Below the pieces are notes generated by a model that searched no databases, was not told the DNA's origin, and saw only the letters and a program-made list of their open reading frames with translations. The position numbers and the translations under genes were made by a program. From NCBI GenBank assembly GCA_900316845.1, contig ONEG01000007.1:24266-88265 (forward strand): DNA of 64,000 nt, read 5' to 3'. This stretch comes from an uncultured Bacteroidales bacterium. GTDB taxonomy: Bacteria > Bacteroidota > Bacteroidia > Bacteroidales > Paludibacteraceae. Positions 42,426-52,239 of this stretch are shown piece after piece. Numbering within the stretch: position 1 is the first letter of the stretch; every line of letters begins with the position of its first letter.

Positions 42426-44735
42426 TTATTCGTTTTTTTGGATTTCTACAAAGGGGAAAGATGCTATCTGCTCGTCAAACACTCTCTTCAGCCCCTCCAT
42501 CGTCTCTGCGCGCATGACCACATGTCCGATGCGGTCATAGGCGGTGCGGAAAGCGTGTACCTCTTCGCCTACCTCCGGATAAACGCAACAATCCGTCACC
42601 TCCGGCATCGACGGTACATGACAAGCCTTCACGATACCGCTTCTCGTCACGTACGGCGTGAAGACCAGAGCCGGATGCAGGGTCTCCCTTCTCATCGACG
42701 GCAGACTCAGCCCGCAAGCCCCGCGGAGGAGGTAATCGTAATAATTCATGCCGTAACACTCGCTCACCAGCTCGGGCAGGCAGGTAGCACCGGCACGTGC
42801 ACCGATCTCCAAGACGTACACCTGCCCCTCATGCAGGATAAAATCCGCATTGATGGCGCAGTTATCAATATTGAGTGCCTTTATACAGCGGCGTAGCTGT
42901 TCTTCGGCATCGTTCTGCAGCCCCTCATACTCCGTCATCGCCGGTGCATAATGACCGACCGGCACGCCGCTCTCTCCATGATAAACGATATCGCCATGGA
43001 GCATGACAAACTGCAACTCTCCGTTCGAGACGTACGCTTGCGCCCCGAACTCTTCTCCGTTGATATACTCCTCGATGACAAAATACGGATGATGGGTCAA
43101 GCCCTGTACGTCGCCAAAAGCCTTCCGGAGCGCCTTCTCATCTTGACAAATCACCACGCCCTTGCTGCCGCTCCCATCGACAATCTTCAGCACCACCGGG
43201 TAGCCGATCTCTTTCGCAGCGATAGCAGCTCCGTCTTCGTCCCGCACCTCGCGATACGCGGCGGTACGCACTCCTTGACGCGCAAAAGCCTCTTTCATCA
43301 ACAGCTTGTCACTCGCCACGACGGAGGATTGATAGCCCGGTCCCGGCAGCCCTAACGCGTCCACCACCTTGCCGATGGTCGGCAGGATGAAATCCGAGCC
43401 GCAGCCCACGATACCGTCTATATGCTCCTCTCTCGCCACGCGGATAACCGTCTCGGCGTCCATGATATCTACGTTGTACCACCGGCTCGCATAGTGATAG
43501 CCGGGGAAGTCTCCGGGCCATCCCATGACGAGCACCCGGCAGTCGGCTTCGCGTCCGGCGCGGATCAACGGCAGCTGATATCTTCCGCCGCCAAGCACCA
43601 TGACCGTCTTGCCCCGCAGGGTCTCGAAACGTCCGTGCTCGCTTTGATACAGGAAATAGCCGCTTCTATCGGCGCTGCAGGTGAGCGGACGTAACTCGCT
43701 GTCTGTCTGCTCCGCCGCGACGATCTCCTTATACTCTTTTGCGTGGGCGATATACGGCAGTACCTCCGGTGTCTCGCCGCTGAGGAAATACACGCCGGCG
43801 TGCGCTATCTGTCGGGGCTGAGGATGAATCGTCTCGCCTAATGCCACTTCGATCACGCCTTTTAGGAAGTCATAACCGGTACTGAGTTGCACGAGGTCGG
43901 AACCGATGAAGTCTCCGCCCATGCGCCCTCCTATCTCCATGACGACAATACGGCCGTTAAGGGTGATCTTATACTCCGAATGGCTGGCACCCGAAGTGAG
44001 CCCGAGAGCGTCCAACGCCCGTTTGGTGATCTCAAAGATCCGTGCTTGTGTCTCGCACGGCAGGTCAGACGGCTGATGGTGCGCCAACTCAACGAAATGC
44101 GGTGCGTCCGTAGTCGTCTTATCGGTGATCTGCAGGGCATAATGAACACCCTGACACGAGATCATCTCCACGCTTATCTCTCTTCCCTCGATAAACTCCT
44201 CCACGAGTGCTTCGTGCGCCATCGAGGTCTCCTGCGCCTTGTCTATAGCGGGTTGGAGGTCTTCCCATCGCTCCACTTTCGTCACCCCAAGACTCCCGCT
44301 GCGGTCGGTCGGTTTGACAATCAGCGGCAGCGTTAACCCGTTCACTGTTAACCCTTCACCCTTCACCGTTACTTCATACCCCGGGCAATCGACGCCGGCA
44401 GCACTCAGAGCGTCCCGCATGGCATGTTTGTCATGCGCCCGAAGCGCCGCCTCGTAGCTGTTTCCCGCCAGCCCCATCGCTTGCGCCACGTAGGCAACCG
44501 TTGGAGCCGCCACATCGCTCGCGATGGTGCAGATACCATCGATATGCTCCTTCCGGCAGAGGGCTAAGATCTCTTCCTTCTCGGTGATCGAGACGGGGTA
44601 AAAGAGGTCGCAGAGGTCCTTGCAGACCGCACCCTGCTCCCATGCAAAACAAATGGTGTAAAGCCCCATCTCTTTTGCCCGCAGCACCAGAGGTCGCTGC
44701 AGATAACTCGCTCCTATAATGGCTAATCGCTTCAT
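42426..44735 (-). CDS. Double ATP-grasp protein (two fused carboxylate-amine ligase-like units)
   Basis: The 769-residue protein is an internal duplication. Residues 1-395 start KRLAIIGASYLQRPLVLRAK, and residues 396-769 start KTVMVLGGGRYQLPLIRAGR. Each half has a Rossmann-like N-domain followed by an ATP-grasp fold. Examples are LIVKPTDRSGSLGVTK with EEFIEGREISVEM in the first half, and VVLKIVDGSGSKGVV with EEYINGEEFGAQ in the second. ATP-grasp enzymes join a carboxylate to an amine through an acyl phosphate. In a glycan cluster, adding an amino acid to an amino sugar is plausible but unproven. Residues 120-134 are encoded by a repeat. Confidence 0.82.
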   Translation of the reverse strand: MKRLAIIGASYLQRPLVLRAKEMGLYTICFAWEQGAVCKDLCDLFYPVSITEKEEILALCRKEHIDGICTIASDVAAPTVAYVAQAMGLAGNSYEAALRAHDKHAMRDALSAAGVDCPGYEVTVKGEGLTVNGLTLPLIVKPTDRSGSLGVTKVERWEDLQPAIDKAQETSMAHEALVEEFIEGREISVEMISCQGVHYALQITDKTTTDAPHFVELAHHQPSDLPCETQARIFEITKRALDALGLTSGASHSEYKITLNGRIVVMEIGGRMGGDFIGSDLVQLSTGYDFLKGVIEVALGETIHPQPRQIAHAGVYFLSGETPEVLPYIAHAKEYKEIVAAEQTDSELRPLTCSADRSGYFLYQSEHGRFETLRGKTVMVLGGGRYQLPLIRAGREADCRVLVMGWPGDFPGYHYASRWYNVDIMDAETVIRVAREEHIDGIVGCGSDFILPTIGKVVDALGLPGPGYQSSVVASDKLLMKEAFARQGVRTAAYREVRDEDGAAIAAKEIGYPVVLKIVDGSGSKGVVICQDEKALRKAFGDVQGLTHHPYFVIEEYINGEEFGAQAYVSNGELQFVMLHGDIVYHGESGVPVGHYAPAMTEYEGLQNDAEEQLRRCIKALNIDNCAINADFILHEGQVYVLEIGARAGATCLPELVSECYGMNYYDYLLRGACGLSLPSMRRETLHPALVFTPYVTRSGIVKACHVPSMPEVTDCCVYPEVGEEVHAFRTAYDRIGHVVMRAETMEGLKRVFDEQIASFPFVEIQKNE
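44333..44374. repeat. GTTAACCCTTCACCC-type repeat inside the double ATP-grasp gene
   Basis: Alternating TTAACCC and TTCACCC units in frame encode VKGEGLTVNGLTLP in the linker before the first ATP-binding strand. Confidence 0.65.
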
Positions 44736-44736
44736 C

Positions 44737-46302
44737 TTATGGCTCTAAGGCGTTCACTTTGACGATCGCAAAACGTCCGTTTCGGTATTTCCATTTGACC
44801 TCCGTCCGCACGCCGTAGTGGTGCTCGATTTGTGCGCAGATGATAGAGAGCTTCGTGTGCTCCGCCTCGTAGTTTCGATCGGTAAAGACGTACATCTCAT
44901 CGCGCAACAACGCCCGGTAGCTGTGCCCCATGGTCTTGTTGAGCGGCAGCCAGGTGGTCCAACCCAAGGTATATTTGCGGCACTTATACGGCCATATATG
45001 CCAGGGGTTCATCGCTTCTATATGCAGCGCGCTGCCGATGGTCACTACGTACGCCTCGTCGGGCACGCGGTCCAAGAGGGGTTGTTGTAACTTCTCCCAG
45101 AAGATCCGGCAGTACTCTTTCTCCAGCCGCTCCTGGCTGATCTGATAACCGTACCAGCCGCTCAGAGACAGCAGTGCGAGTACGATACCCCACCGCCGTT
45201 TGAGACCGGTCGTCTTCGGCAGTAACATGAAATCCGTCATCAACAACGGTAGCAACATGCAAAGGAAAACGCGGTTCTTGAGGAACCCGTCCAGACTCAC
45301 ATGGATCATGAGCGCCACGATGAAAAGGGAGTATAAGATCAGGAAGATATATTTCGTTCGGTTGCCCGTCGTTAAGATCATCAGCACCAACAACACGGCG
45401 AGGATCGTTAGTTCCACGGCATATCTATTGAGCCGGTGGAGGTTCTGCGCCTGCATCTTAATCGGCATGTTATCCACCACGGCGCTGATCTGTCTTATCG
45501 TCGGCAGGTCGATCCGCTCGGGGTCAGGAAGAAAACTAAGCAGCAACCTATAATCCATCCACTCCACCCCTTCGGGCAGTTGTTCCGGTTGGAGTTTGTA
45601 CGCATTAGGATTGTCGGTGAGTTGTGCGCGGAGCTGGTTATACTCGCGGTAGTATTTCCACTCCGGATCGCTCTCGTACACATATCGGTTCACCATGCGG
45701 CAGCCTACTACTGCCATCAACATGACGACGACCGCCATGTACTTACGCCATTCCAGACGGTAGGTATAGACGATGATCGGCGCCATGAGCAGTCCCACTA
45801 AGCCAGCCGCTATGAACCGGATCAGCGCTGCTATAACGACCAGCAGGACACCGCTCCACCGGGCTTTCTTGCTCTCTCTGAGCAGTAACATGCACCCCGC
45901 GAGGCATACTAAGCCTGCCGTCGTCGTGAATTGTAACGCCACGATGATACGCGCCCAGAGGACATACAGCACGATAAGCCACAACCACCGCTCCCATGAC
46001 GAGCGGTTCTCCGTCGTCAAGATGCAGTACACCAGCACGCTCATCGACAGTACATGCAACGCCGCAAAAGCGAGCGTGTACCACTCGACAGCTCTCGTGA
46101 GCCCGTACAGAAAGGCCAGTACCGCACCGTAGATGACGTTGATATATACCAGATGACCGTCCGGCGAACCGGAGTACGTGCCGTTCGCAATCATCGCCAT
46201 CACTATGTCGTCGTTCTCTTCAAACTGCATGGGCAACAATGCTGCCATCAGTGCAAAGAACACGACATTAAACGCCAGTAGTATGTATTTTAACCCCTTC
46301 AA
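44737..46302 (-). CDS. Polytopic membrane protein of the glycan cluster
   Basis: The 521-residue protein has about ten hydrophobic helices (first LLAFNVVFFALMAALLPMQF, then an acidic EENDD loop that resembles the first periplasmic loop of GT-C enzymes) and a soluble tail. It may be a glycosyltransferase or polymerase acting on lipid-linked sugars in the periplasm. I recognise no specific family. It abuts the double ATP-grasp gene with a 1-bp gap. Confidence 0.6.
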   Translation of the reverse strand: MKGLKYILLAFNVVFFALMAALLPMQFEENDDIVMAMIANGTYSGSPDGHLVYINVIYGAVLAFLYGLTRAVEWYTLAFAALHVLSMSVLVYCILTTENRSSWERWLWLIVLYVLWARIIVALQFTTTAGLVCLAGCMLLLRESKKARWSGVLLVVIAALIRFIAAGLVGLLMAPIIVYTYRLEWRKYMAVVVMLMAVVGCRMVNRYVYESDPEWKYYREYNQLRAQLTDNPNAYKLQPEQLPEGVEWMDYRLLLSFLPDPERIDLPTIRQISAVVDNMPIKMQAQNLHRLNRYAVELTILAVLLVLMILTTGNRTKYIFLILYSLFIVALMIHVSLDGFLKNRVFLCMLLPLLMTDFMLLPKTTGLKRRWGIVLALLSLSGWYGYQISQERLEKEYCRIFWEKLQQPLLDRVPDEAYVVTIGSALHIEAMNPWHIWPYKCRKYTLGWTTWLPLNKTMGHSYRALLRDEMYVFTDRNYEAEHTKLSIICAQIEHHYGVRTEVKWKYRNGRFAIVKVNALEP

Positions 46303-46315
46303 ATCTCAATTTCCG

Positions 46316-47830
46316 CTACGCGGAGTGGGTCTTGCGCGTCACGATGGATCGCATGGTTAAAAAGAAATACTTGATATCTGTCCTAATCGGGTGCTCCAGG
46401 TACTCCGTCAGGTATTTGTCTTCGCTGGCAAACAGCTCGTCGAACGTGTTCGGATGGTCGATATAGAAAGGCGGAATGAGTCCGGGTTTGGACTTCGTTC
46501 GCTTCTCCTGCAGCCACTCCGGGTAGGTCTCAAACATCGTCCGGCTCAGCGGCCGCACGCCGACTAACTTCACGTCCCGTTTGATCCAGTTAATCAACAT
46601 CGGCAACTCGTCCAGCCAGTACTTTCGCATGAACTTACCCCAGGTCGTGATTCGCCAGTCGTCATTGCTCTTATCGGAGATGTCCATACCGCCACGGGCG
46701 TCAAAGACATATTTCTGGATGTACTCGGCATAAGGGTGCATCGTGCGGAACTTATAGAAATACTTGATCTCCTTGTTCTTGCACACTCGCGGCAGCTTGA
46801 TCAGCGGGCCGTACACCTTCAGTTGTTCCTGCGGGTAAGGCTGCGAATGACGATGCGCAAAAACATATTCTATATGCCCCATCGGCACTATCTCATCCAC
46901 CTCAAAACCGCAGTAATAAAGCCGTCCCAAGACCTCCGTCTTACTCAACATGCGCTTCCTTCCTTTCGTCACGTCGTAGTACAAACGGCTTGTCAGCAGG
47001 AGTCTCGGCAGCACGCGTTTACGGAAGAAATAGAGGCAATAGACGATCCAGTTCAGCCCTTTCGGGAACCTCGCTAAGAGTTTGGCTTTCATGTACTCCT
47101 GCGGCCGGTAGCAACAAACATAGATACCATCGTCCGGCAGCTTCTGGTTGACGATACAGAACCGCCGGTTGATACCTTTGGCATCGTTCAGAAGCGTCAG
47201 ATCGACGAGCGTCTTATACTGGTAGTCGGGTATCTGCAGGAAGGCAAAACGGTTTCGGTCACAGATCACCTTGGTCTGCCGGGAATCCAACCTTGCGCGC
47301 TTGCGCAGCATGTAGTAATCGGCCTCGGTCGTGACGGACAGTACGGACTGGTGGATGGACTTGATCGACTCCTGCCGCCTTTTCTCATCGGGTCGTGTGA
47401 CATGCGCGTTCTTACGCTGCTCGATCTGCATCGCCGGCACGGTCATGTTCGTCGCATACTTCCAGTAATGCGCTGCGAACACCAGCACCGTCTCTATAGC
47501 CCCTACGATCAGTACCGACCAGGTCGCTACTTTCGGCGACAGCTGGTACGGCAGTTGCGGCAGTAACCACCAGATCAGACCGATCAGGATAGCCGCGTCG
47601 GCAACTAACGACACCATCGCTTGCCACAACCAGGCGTCTTTATACGACCGGTAGAGTTGCACCGCGAAACCGATGAGTACCCACAGCACCGCCAAAACGC
47701 CGAACATGCCCCAATAAACGGCGATCGAGCTCTTGGCATCAATCCATCGCCAGAGCATGCACAGCAGACCAACGACTACCCAGACCATCAGATCTGCTGC
47801 TACCCGTTTATACCATCCTTCCCGAATCAT
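46316..47830 (-). CDS. Polyprenyl-phosphate sugar-1-phosphate transferase (initiating sugar transferase)
   Basis: The 504-residue protein has four N-terminal membrane helices, a central variable region and a C-terminal bacterial sugar transferase domain. The domain shows YFYKFRTMHPYAEYIQ, GKFMRKYWLDELPMLINWIK, LVGVRPLSRTMFETYP and KPGLIPPFYI. Such enzymes move a sugar phosphate from a nucleotide sugar to undecaprenyl phosphate and begin glycan assembly. The usual lysine-arginine-aspartate motif just after the last membrane helix is not obvious here, a divergence seen in some Bacteroidota members. The start overlaps the MMPL stop. Confidence 0.85.
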   Translation of the reverse strand: MIREGWYKRVAADLMVWVVVGLLCMLWRWIDAKSSIAVYWGMFGVLAVLWVLIGFAVQLYRSYKDAWLWQAMVSLVADAAILIGLIWWLLPQLPYQLSPKVATWSVLIVGAIETVLVFAAHYWKYATNMTVPAMQIEQRKNAHVTRPDEKRRQESIKSIHQSVLSVTTEADYYMLRKRARLDSRQTKVICDRNRFAFLQIPDYQYKTLVDLTLLNDAKGINRRFCIVNQKLPDDGIYVCCYRPQEYMKAKLLARFPKGLNWIVYCLYFFRKRVLPRLLLTSRLYYDVTKGRKRMLSKTEVLGRLYYCGFEVDEIVPMGHIEYVFAHRHSQPYPQEQLKVYGPLIKLPRVCKNKEIKYFYKFRTMHPYAEYIQKYVFDARGGMDISDKSNDDWRITTWGKFMRKYWLDELPMLINWIKRDVKLVGVRPLSRTMFETYPEWLQEKRTKSKPGLIPPFYIDHPNTFDELFASEDKYLTEYLEHPIRTDIKYFFLTMRSIVTRKTHSA

Positions 47831-50800
47831 TCTTCTCCTGTATATCTGTTTTTCTTACCGTAAACAACCCACTTGTCCAGCGCTACCAATACCGCCGGTA
47901 CGACGGTTAGCGTCAGCACGACCGCAACGAACGCACCTACCGCCAGACAGCCGACAATATTACTGATCATCAGATCGTCGATAAACAACGCCATCGCACC
48001 CGGACCGATGACCATAATGATGCCTGAGGTCAAGATCGTGCGTATCGATCCTCTGTATGCCGCGCAGACCGCATCCACCGGCAGAGATGTCTTTCGGAAC
48101 TCGCGGTAGTAGTTCGCAAACAATATTCCGTAATCAATCGTCGCTCCCATGAGGATCGCCTGCACGATGAGGTATGCCAAATAGAGCATCTGTCCCGACA
48201 CCACACCGGCTACCACCACGTTCACATATACCGCCGTCATCACCGCTACCACAAGGATCGTCGGCACAATGACTGAACGGAACGTGAGGGCGACGATGAG
48301 GAAGATCGACAAGATTGTCAGCAGCGACACCACGTTCATCTCATGGTCAAAGCCGTCCCGCATCTCCGTGTACATCACCGACTCGCCGACGTAATAATGC
48401 TCGTGTTCGAGCCGTGCGTCCGCCAGGGACGTGAGCAGTTCCACGAAATCATAGGTCTCTTTCGACTCCGGCGGCAGCGTGGAAAGCACGACGAGCAACG
48501 AGTGGTTCTCCTTGCGCAGTTGCCCTAAACCGTCCTGTACTTGCGCTTTAATGCCTTTCGCTTGCGCGCTCATACTGTCCGGTAAGAGTTCCGCTATCCG
48601 CGGGTCATACACCAGCGTATCACAAAGGAAATTCAGCAGCGGTCCGAAGCCCAGTTTCAAGGTATCTGCCGAGCTGTGCACCGAGCCGTAATAATCGTAT
48701 AACAAGGACATCTGCGCCGGCGTCACTGGCTCAGAATGCACATCCGACAGCTTCATCAACCTCGCTAACTTAGCCGCCATCTGGTCGGCGGTATAGGTCT
48801 TCTCGCCGAAGACTAACTCCGTAAACAACTCTGCCTGCAGATCCGCTTTGCTCGGACCTTTCTGCTTTGGCGCCGCAGGTTTCTCTTTCGTCTGCGTCAC
48901 CACCATCGCAGCCCTCGTCGTGTCGGTACTGTGCAGCGAGCGTTGCATCTGGGCTAAGTTGCTCACCATCTGCGCGGCATCTTCTTCCGTCGGTTGTTTG
49001 GCGACCGGGACGGCTTTCTTCGGAGGATTAGCGATCGCCAATAACTCCTCGTCTGTGAAGTCTTCTATACCAAACGCCCGTAGCAGTATATTCAGCGCTT
49101 CCGGCGTCAGGGATGCATTCTTATCCGCCAGATCCATGAGGTACGCACGCTGGCCTAATAAGGTCCGTTGCTCGTCGGAGATCATGCCCGCGAGGCCCTT
49201 CCTTTGGAACAAGTCATCCACCAGCAGATGGACGTACTCCAACGGCGTCAGTTTCTTCGCTTTGCCCGGCGCGTAACCATACACAAGCTGCGTCTGGATC
49301 TGCGTCGAACCGATGAAGATAGACATCTCCTTCACGCTCATCGGCAGACGGATAGCTGCCGTGTCGGTCAGTTTGCGCATCTCTACGGAGATAGCCGACG
49401 TCTGCGTCGCGTTCAGGCGCTCGATGAACGGCACCACCGCTATCTTCTCCACCTCCACACTCGGCATCTCTACGCTGTCTTCGTCAATCGCCATCATCGC
49501 CGGACTGATCGTCAGCGGTGCGATCGTCTCACGTACCGGCACTACGGTATCCACCAACTCTTCTGAAAGCTGATGGCTGATAGCTGAATGCTGAACACTG
49601 ACGTCCTTCTTCGGTTCCGCCGGTGCGACATCTAACATCGATTGCAAGGCCTCTATCTGCTCCTTCATCTCATCGTCCAGATACGGCGCCAACAGCTCGT
49701 TCTGCGCGACATGAGAATGTAAGAACCGTGCGACATCCGGGAACGCTAACCGCTGCTCTTCGTCGCCTTTCGCCTCCAGGTAATACAGCAGTCGCATCGT
49801 CTCCGGCGTCAAGGCATCCAAAGCCTCTGCCGGCACCATCGTGCCTTGAGGCATCATATCTTTGAAATCCGTCAGTAAGGACTTTACATGGCTTGCCATC
49901 TCCGCCGGTGTCAGAGGCCGGCTCATCAACGTCGGATACGAGATCACACTCTGGATACCCGGTTGCGCAATCAGGCTGTCCACCAACTCGTACACTTGTC
50001 CCTCGTCCTGTGTGTTATAAACCAGCACAAACGGATTCGGCGAAGGGAAGATCTTCTCGATCTCGGATTCTTTCTCTGCGGAGAAGAAGATGGTCGTTTG
50101 TTGCGACAAGTACCATGACCCGCCGAAGAGGATCACTGCACCGACCGCCATCGGCAGTTTATGACGCGAGATGAACCTCGCCAGACCGTCCGTCGGCGGC
50201 ACATAGGCTTTCTTCGCGGTCTTATTGATGGTCTTACGGAAAAGCATCATCAGCGACGGCATCGCCGTGAAGGTGCAGATGAGCGAACAAACAACGCCTT
50301 TAGCCAGCACTACGCCCATGTCCGTACCGATCTTCAGCCGCATGAAACATAGCATCAACAAACCGACTACGGTCGTCAGCGCCGAAGAGAGAATCGACGG
50401 TGCGGCTTTCTTGATAGCCCGGTTTGCCGCCAGCACTGCGGTCTTTCGGTCGGTGTGTTCGTCCTGCTCCTGGCGATAGCGGTTCAGCAGCACAATACAG
50501 TAGTCCAGCGACAAGACGGCCTGCAGGATCGAACCGATGAAGTTCGTCGTGATAGAGACGGACGGCAGCAGCGCATTCGTGCCCATGTTCAGCAAGATAG
50601 CAAGACCCGTGGTCATAAGGATCACCACCGGCTCAAACCAACTCTGCGCCATCACAAAAAGCACCACCATGATCAGCACGGCGGCAAAGATCATCACGGA
50701 TATCGGCGGCGTCGCACCATCCTGGCTCGTCTCCACCACGCAGTTTCCGCCGAAACGGTTACTGATCTGCTTGCCGAGGGCTTTCTGATCCACGGACTTC

Positions 50801-51132
50801 GGTACGTCCAGATCAAAGACCGTGTGGGTGCTGTCCGCCGAATAGCGGTACGACACTCCGCGCACATCTTCGTAACCCTCTAACAAAGTGCGGATACCCG
50901 GCACCTCGTTCGGCCGCATCCCTTCGAACATCACATGGACATCCGCTCCGGACATCTGCGCCGACGAACCGAACTCGTTCATGACGATCTCCAGACCGCT
51001 TTTCATCTGGCTGTCGTCCGGCAGGTATTTCGTCATGTCGGCATTGACGTTCACATGCAGCATCATAATGCCGCACACAACGCCTAATGCCACCGTGATC
51101 GCAAATAATATGTAATGAAAGCTTCGCTTCAA
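47827..51132 (-). CDS. MMPL/RND-superfamily lipid transporter
   Basis: The 1101-residue protein has the MMPL layout: an N-terminal helix, a periplasmic domain, five helices with FIGSILQAVLSLDYCIVLLN, a long second periplasmic domain and five more helices with QAILMGATIDYGILFANYYR. It probably moves lipids or lipid-linked products across or away from the inner membrane. The second loop is unusually long and rich in Ala, Pro and Glu. Residues about 510-522 (VQHSAISHQLSEE) are encoded by a GCTGATG-type repeat. It precedes the glycan cluster in the same direction. Confidence 0.88.
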   Translation of the reverse strand: MKRSFHYILFAITVALGVVCGIMMLHVNVNADMTKYLPDDSQMKSGLEIVMNEFGSSAQMSGADVHVMFEGMRPNEVPGIRTLLEGYEDVRGVSYRYSADSTHTVFDLDVPKSVDQKALGKQISNRFGGNCVVETSQDGATPPISVMIFAAVLIMVVLFVMAQSWFEPVVILMTTGLAILLNMGTNALLPSVSITTNFIGSILQAVLSLDYCIVLLNRYRQEQDEHTDRKTAVLAANRAIKKAAPSILSSALTTVVGLLMLCFMRLKIGTDMGVVLAKGVVCSLICTFTAMPSLMMLFRKTINKTAKKAYVPPTDGLARFISRHKLPMAVGAVILFGGSWYLSQQTTIFFSAEKESEIEKIFPSPNPFVLVYNTQDEGQVYELVDSLIAQPGIQSVISYPTLMSRPLTPAEMASHVKSLLTDFKDMMPQGTMVPAEALDALTPETMRLLYYLEAKGDEEQRLAFPDVARFLHSHVAQNELLAPYLDDEMKEQIEALQSMLDVAPAEPKKDVSVQHSAISHQLSEELVDTVVPVRETIAPLTISPAMMAIDEDSVEMPSVEVEKIAVVPFIERLNATQTSAISVEMRKLTDTAAIRLPMSVKEMSIFIGSTQIQTQLVYGYAPGKAKKLTPLEYVHLLVDDLFQRKGLAGMISDEQRTLLGQRAYLMDLADKNASLTPEALNILLRAFGIEDFTDEELLAIANPPKKAVPVAKQPTEEDAAQMVSNLAQMQRSLHSTDTTRAAMVVTQTKEKPAAPKQKGPSKADLQAELFTELVFGEKTYTADQMAAKLARLMKLSDVHSEPVTPAQMSLLYDYYGSVHSSADTLKLGFGPLLNFLCDTLVYDPRIAELLPDSMSAQAKGIKAQVQDGLGQLRKENHSLLVVLSTLPPESKETYDFVELLTSLADARLEHEHYYVGESVMYTEMRDGFDHEMNVVSLLTILSIFLIVALTFRSVIVPTILVVAVMTAVYVNVVVAGVVSGQMLYLAYLIVQAILMGATIDYGILFANYYREFRKTSLPVDAVCAAYRGSIRTILTSGIIMVIGPGAMALFIDDLMISNIVGCLAVGAFVAVVLTLTVVPAVLVALDKWVVYGKKNRYTGEE
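49565..49602. repeat. GCTGATGGCTGATAGCTGAA repeat inside the MMPL gene
   Basis: About five variants of (A)GCTGAT in frame. They resemble the GGCTGAC units of the inverted repeat at 14311-14412. Confidence 0.7.
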
Positions 51133-51166
51133 CTTTAAACTTTCAACTTTTAACTTTCAACTTTAG
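51128..51166. repeat. AACTTTCAACTTTTAACTTT repeat
   Basis: Units of CAACTTTAAACTTT fill the spacer between the pseudouridine synthase gene and the MMPL gene and touch both genes. Confidence 0.65.
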
Positions 51167-52212
51167 AACTGTCCCATCTGCAGGAACGCTACCTCTTTCG
51201 GAGTCAGGAAACGCCATTTACCGCGACCTACGTTCTTCTTCGTCAAACCGGCGAAAGACACGCGATCCAGGCTCACCACTTTGTATCCTACTTTCTCGAA
51301 GATGCGGCGAACGACGCGGTTCTGCCCCGAGTGGATCTCCAGACCGATATGCTTGCGGTCCTGTTTGGGGAACTCCAAGGCATCGGGGATGATGCGCTCG
51401 TCATCCAGCGTCACACCGGCACGGATGATCGCTTCATCTACTTCCTCCAACTCGTGATCCAGCGTCACCGCGTAGATCTTCTTCTTGTTGTATTTCGGGT
51501 GCGTCAGTTTGGCTGCCAGATCGCCGTCATTGGTCAGCAGCAGCACACCGGTCGTGTTTCTGTCCAGACGACCTACGGGATAGATACGCTCCGGACAAGC
51601 GTTACGAACGATATCGATCACCGTGTGACGCTCCTGCGGATCATCGGTCGTCGTCACCGTGTTCTTCGGTTTGTTGAGCAGGATATACACCTTGCGCTCA
51701 CGACGGACAGGCTGGTCGTGGAAACGGATGTCATCCGTCGGTAGCACTTTGGCGCCTAACGAATCCACCGTCACGCCGTTGACGGTAATCACACCGGCCT
51801 GAATGAAATCATCGGCCTCGCGACGCGAACAGATACCTGCGTTCGCCAGGTACTTGTTCAGACGTACCGGCTTGGTCGGATCTTCGTGTTGCTCACGATA
51901 CGCTTGTTGTTTACGGTTGGAATACACACCGTTGTTACGGTTCGGCTTCTTGAATCCGAAGCCCTGCGGACGACGCTCGCCGCCTTCGTGGCTGAACGAA
52001 CGGCTCTCACCATCGCGGCGAAAACGCGGACGACCTTCGCCGTCATGGCTGAAATGCGGACGACCTTCGCCGTCATGGTTAAACGGTCGGCTCTCACCCT
52101 CACGGTGAAAACGGGGACGCGGAGAATGCATCGGTGCTCCTTCTCCTGCTTCGCGGCGGAAACGCGGTCTTGGCTTGCGCTCGCCGTCATTGTTGTTGAA
52201 CTTGTCAAACAT
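51163..52212 (-). CDS. RsuA/RluB-family rRNA pseudouridine synthase with repetitive N-terminus
   Basis: The 349-residue protein has a C-terminal enzyme part with an S4 RNA-binding domain (RLNKYLANAGICSRREADDF) and the pseudouridine synthase catalytic motif YPVGRLDRNTTGVLLLTNDG. It converts a uridine in rRNA to pseudouridine. The first 105 residues are an arginine-, glycine- and histidine-rich disordered region with a repeated unit like F.HDGEGRP.F, encoded by 30-bp repeats. Such tails on Bacteroidota RluB proteins probably bind RNA. The exact rRNA target is not determinable from sequence. Confidence 0.9.
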   Translation of the reverse strand: MFDKFNNNDGERKPRPRFRREAGEGAPMHSPRPRFHREGESRPFNHDGEGRPHFSHDGEGRPRFRRDGESRSFSHEGGERRPQGFGFKKPNRNNGVYSNRKQQAYREQHEDPTKPVRLNKYLANAGICSRREADDFIQAGVITVNGVTVDSLGAKVLPTDDIRFHDQPVRRERKVYILLNKPKNTVTTTDDPQERHTVIDIVRNACPERIYPVGRLDRNTTGVLLLTNDGDLAAKLTHPKYNKKKIYAVTLDHELEEVDEAIIRAGVTLDDERIIPDALEFPKQDRKHIGLEIHSGQNRVVRRIFEKVGYKVVSLDRVSFAGLTKKNVGRGKWRFLTPKEVAFLQMGQF

Positions 52213-52239
52213 GTTTGTTAGGTTTTTTAAAAATTGTTG

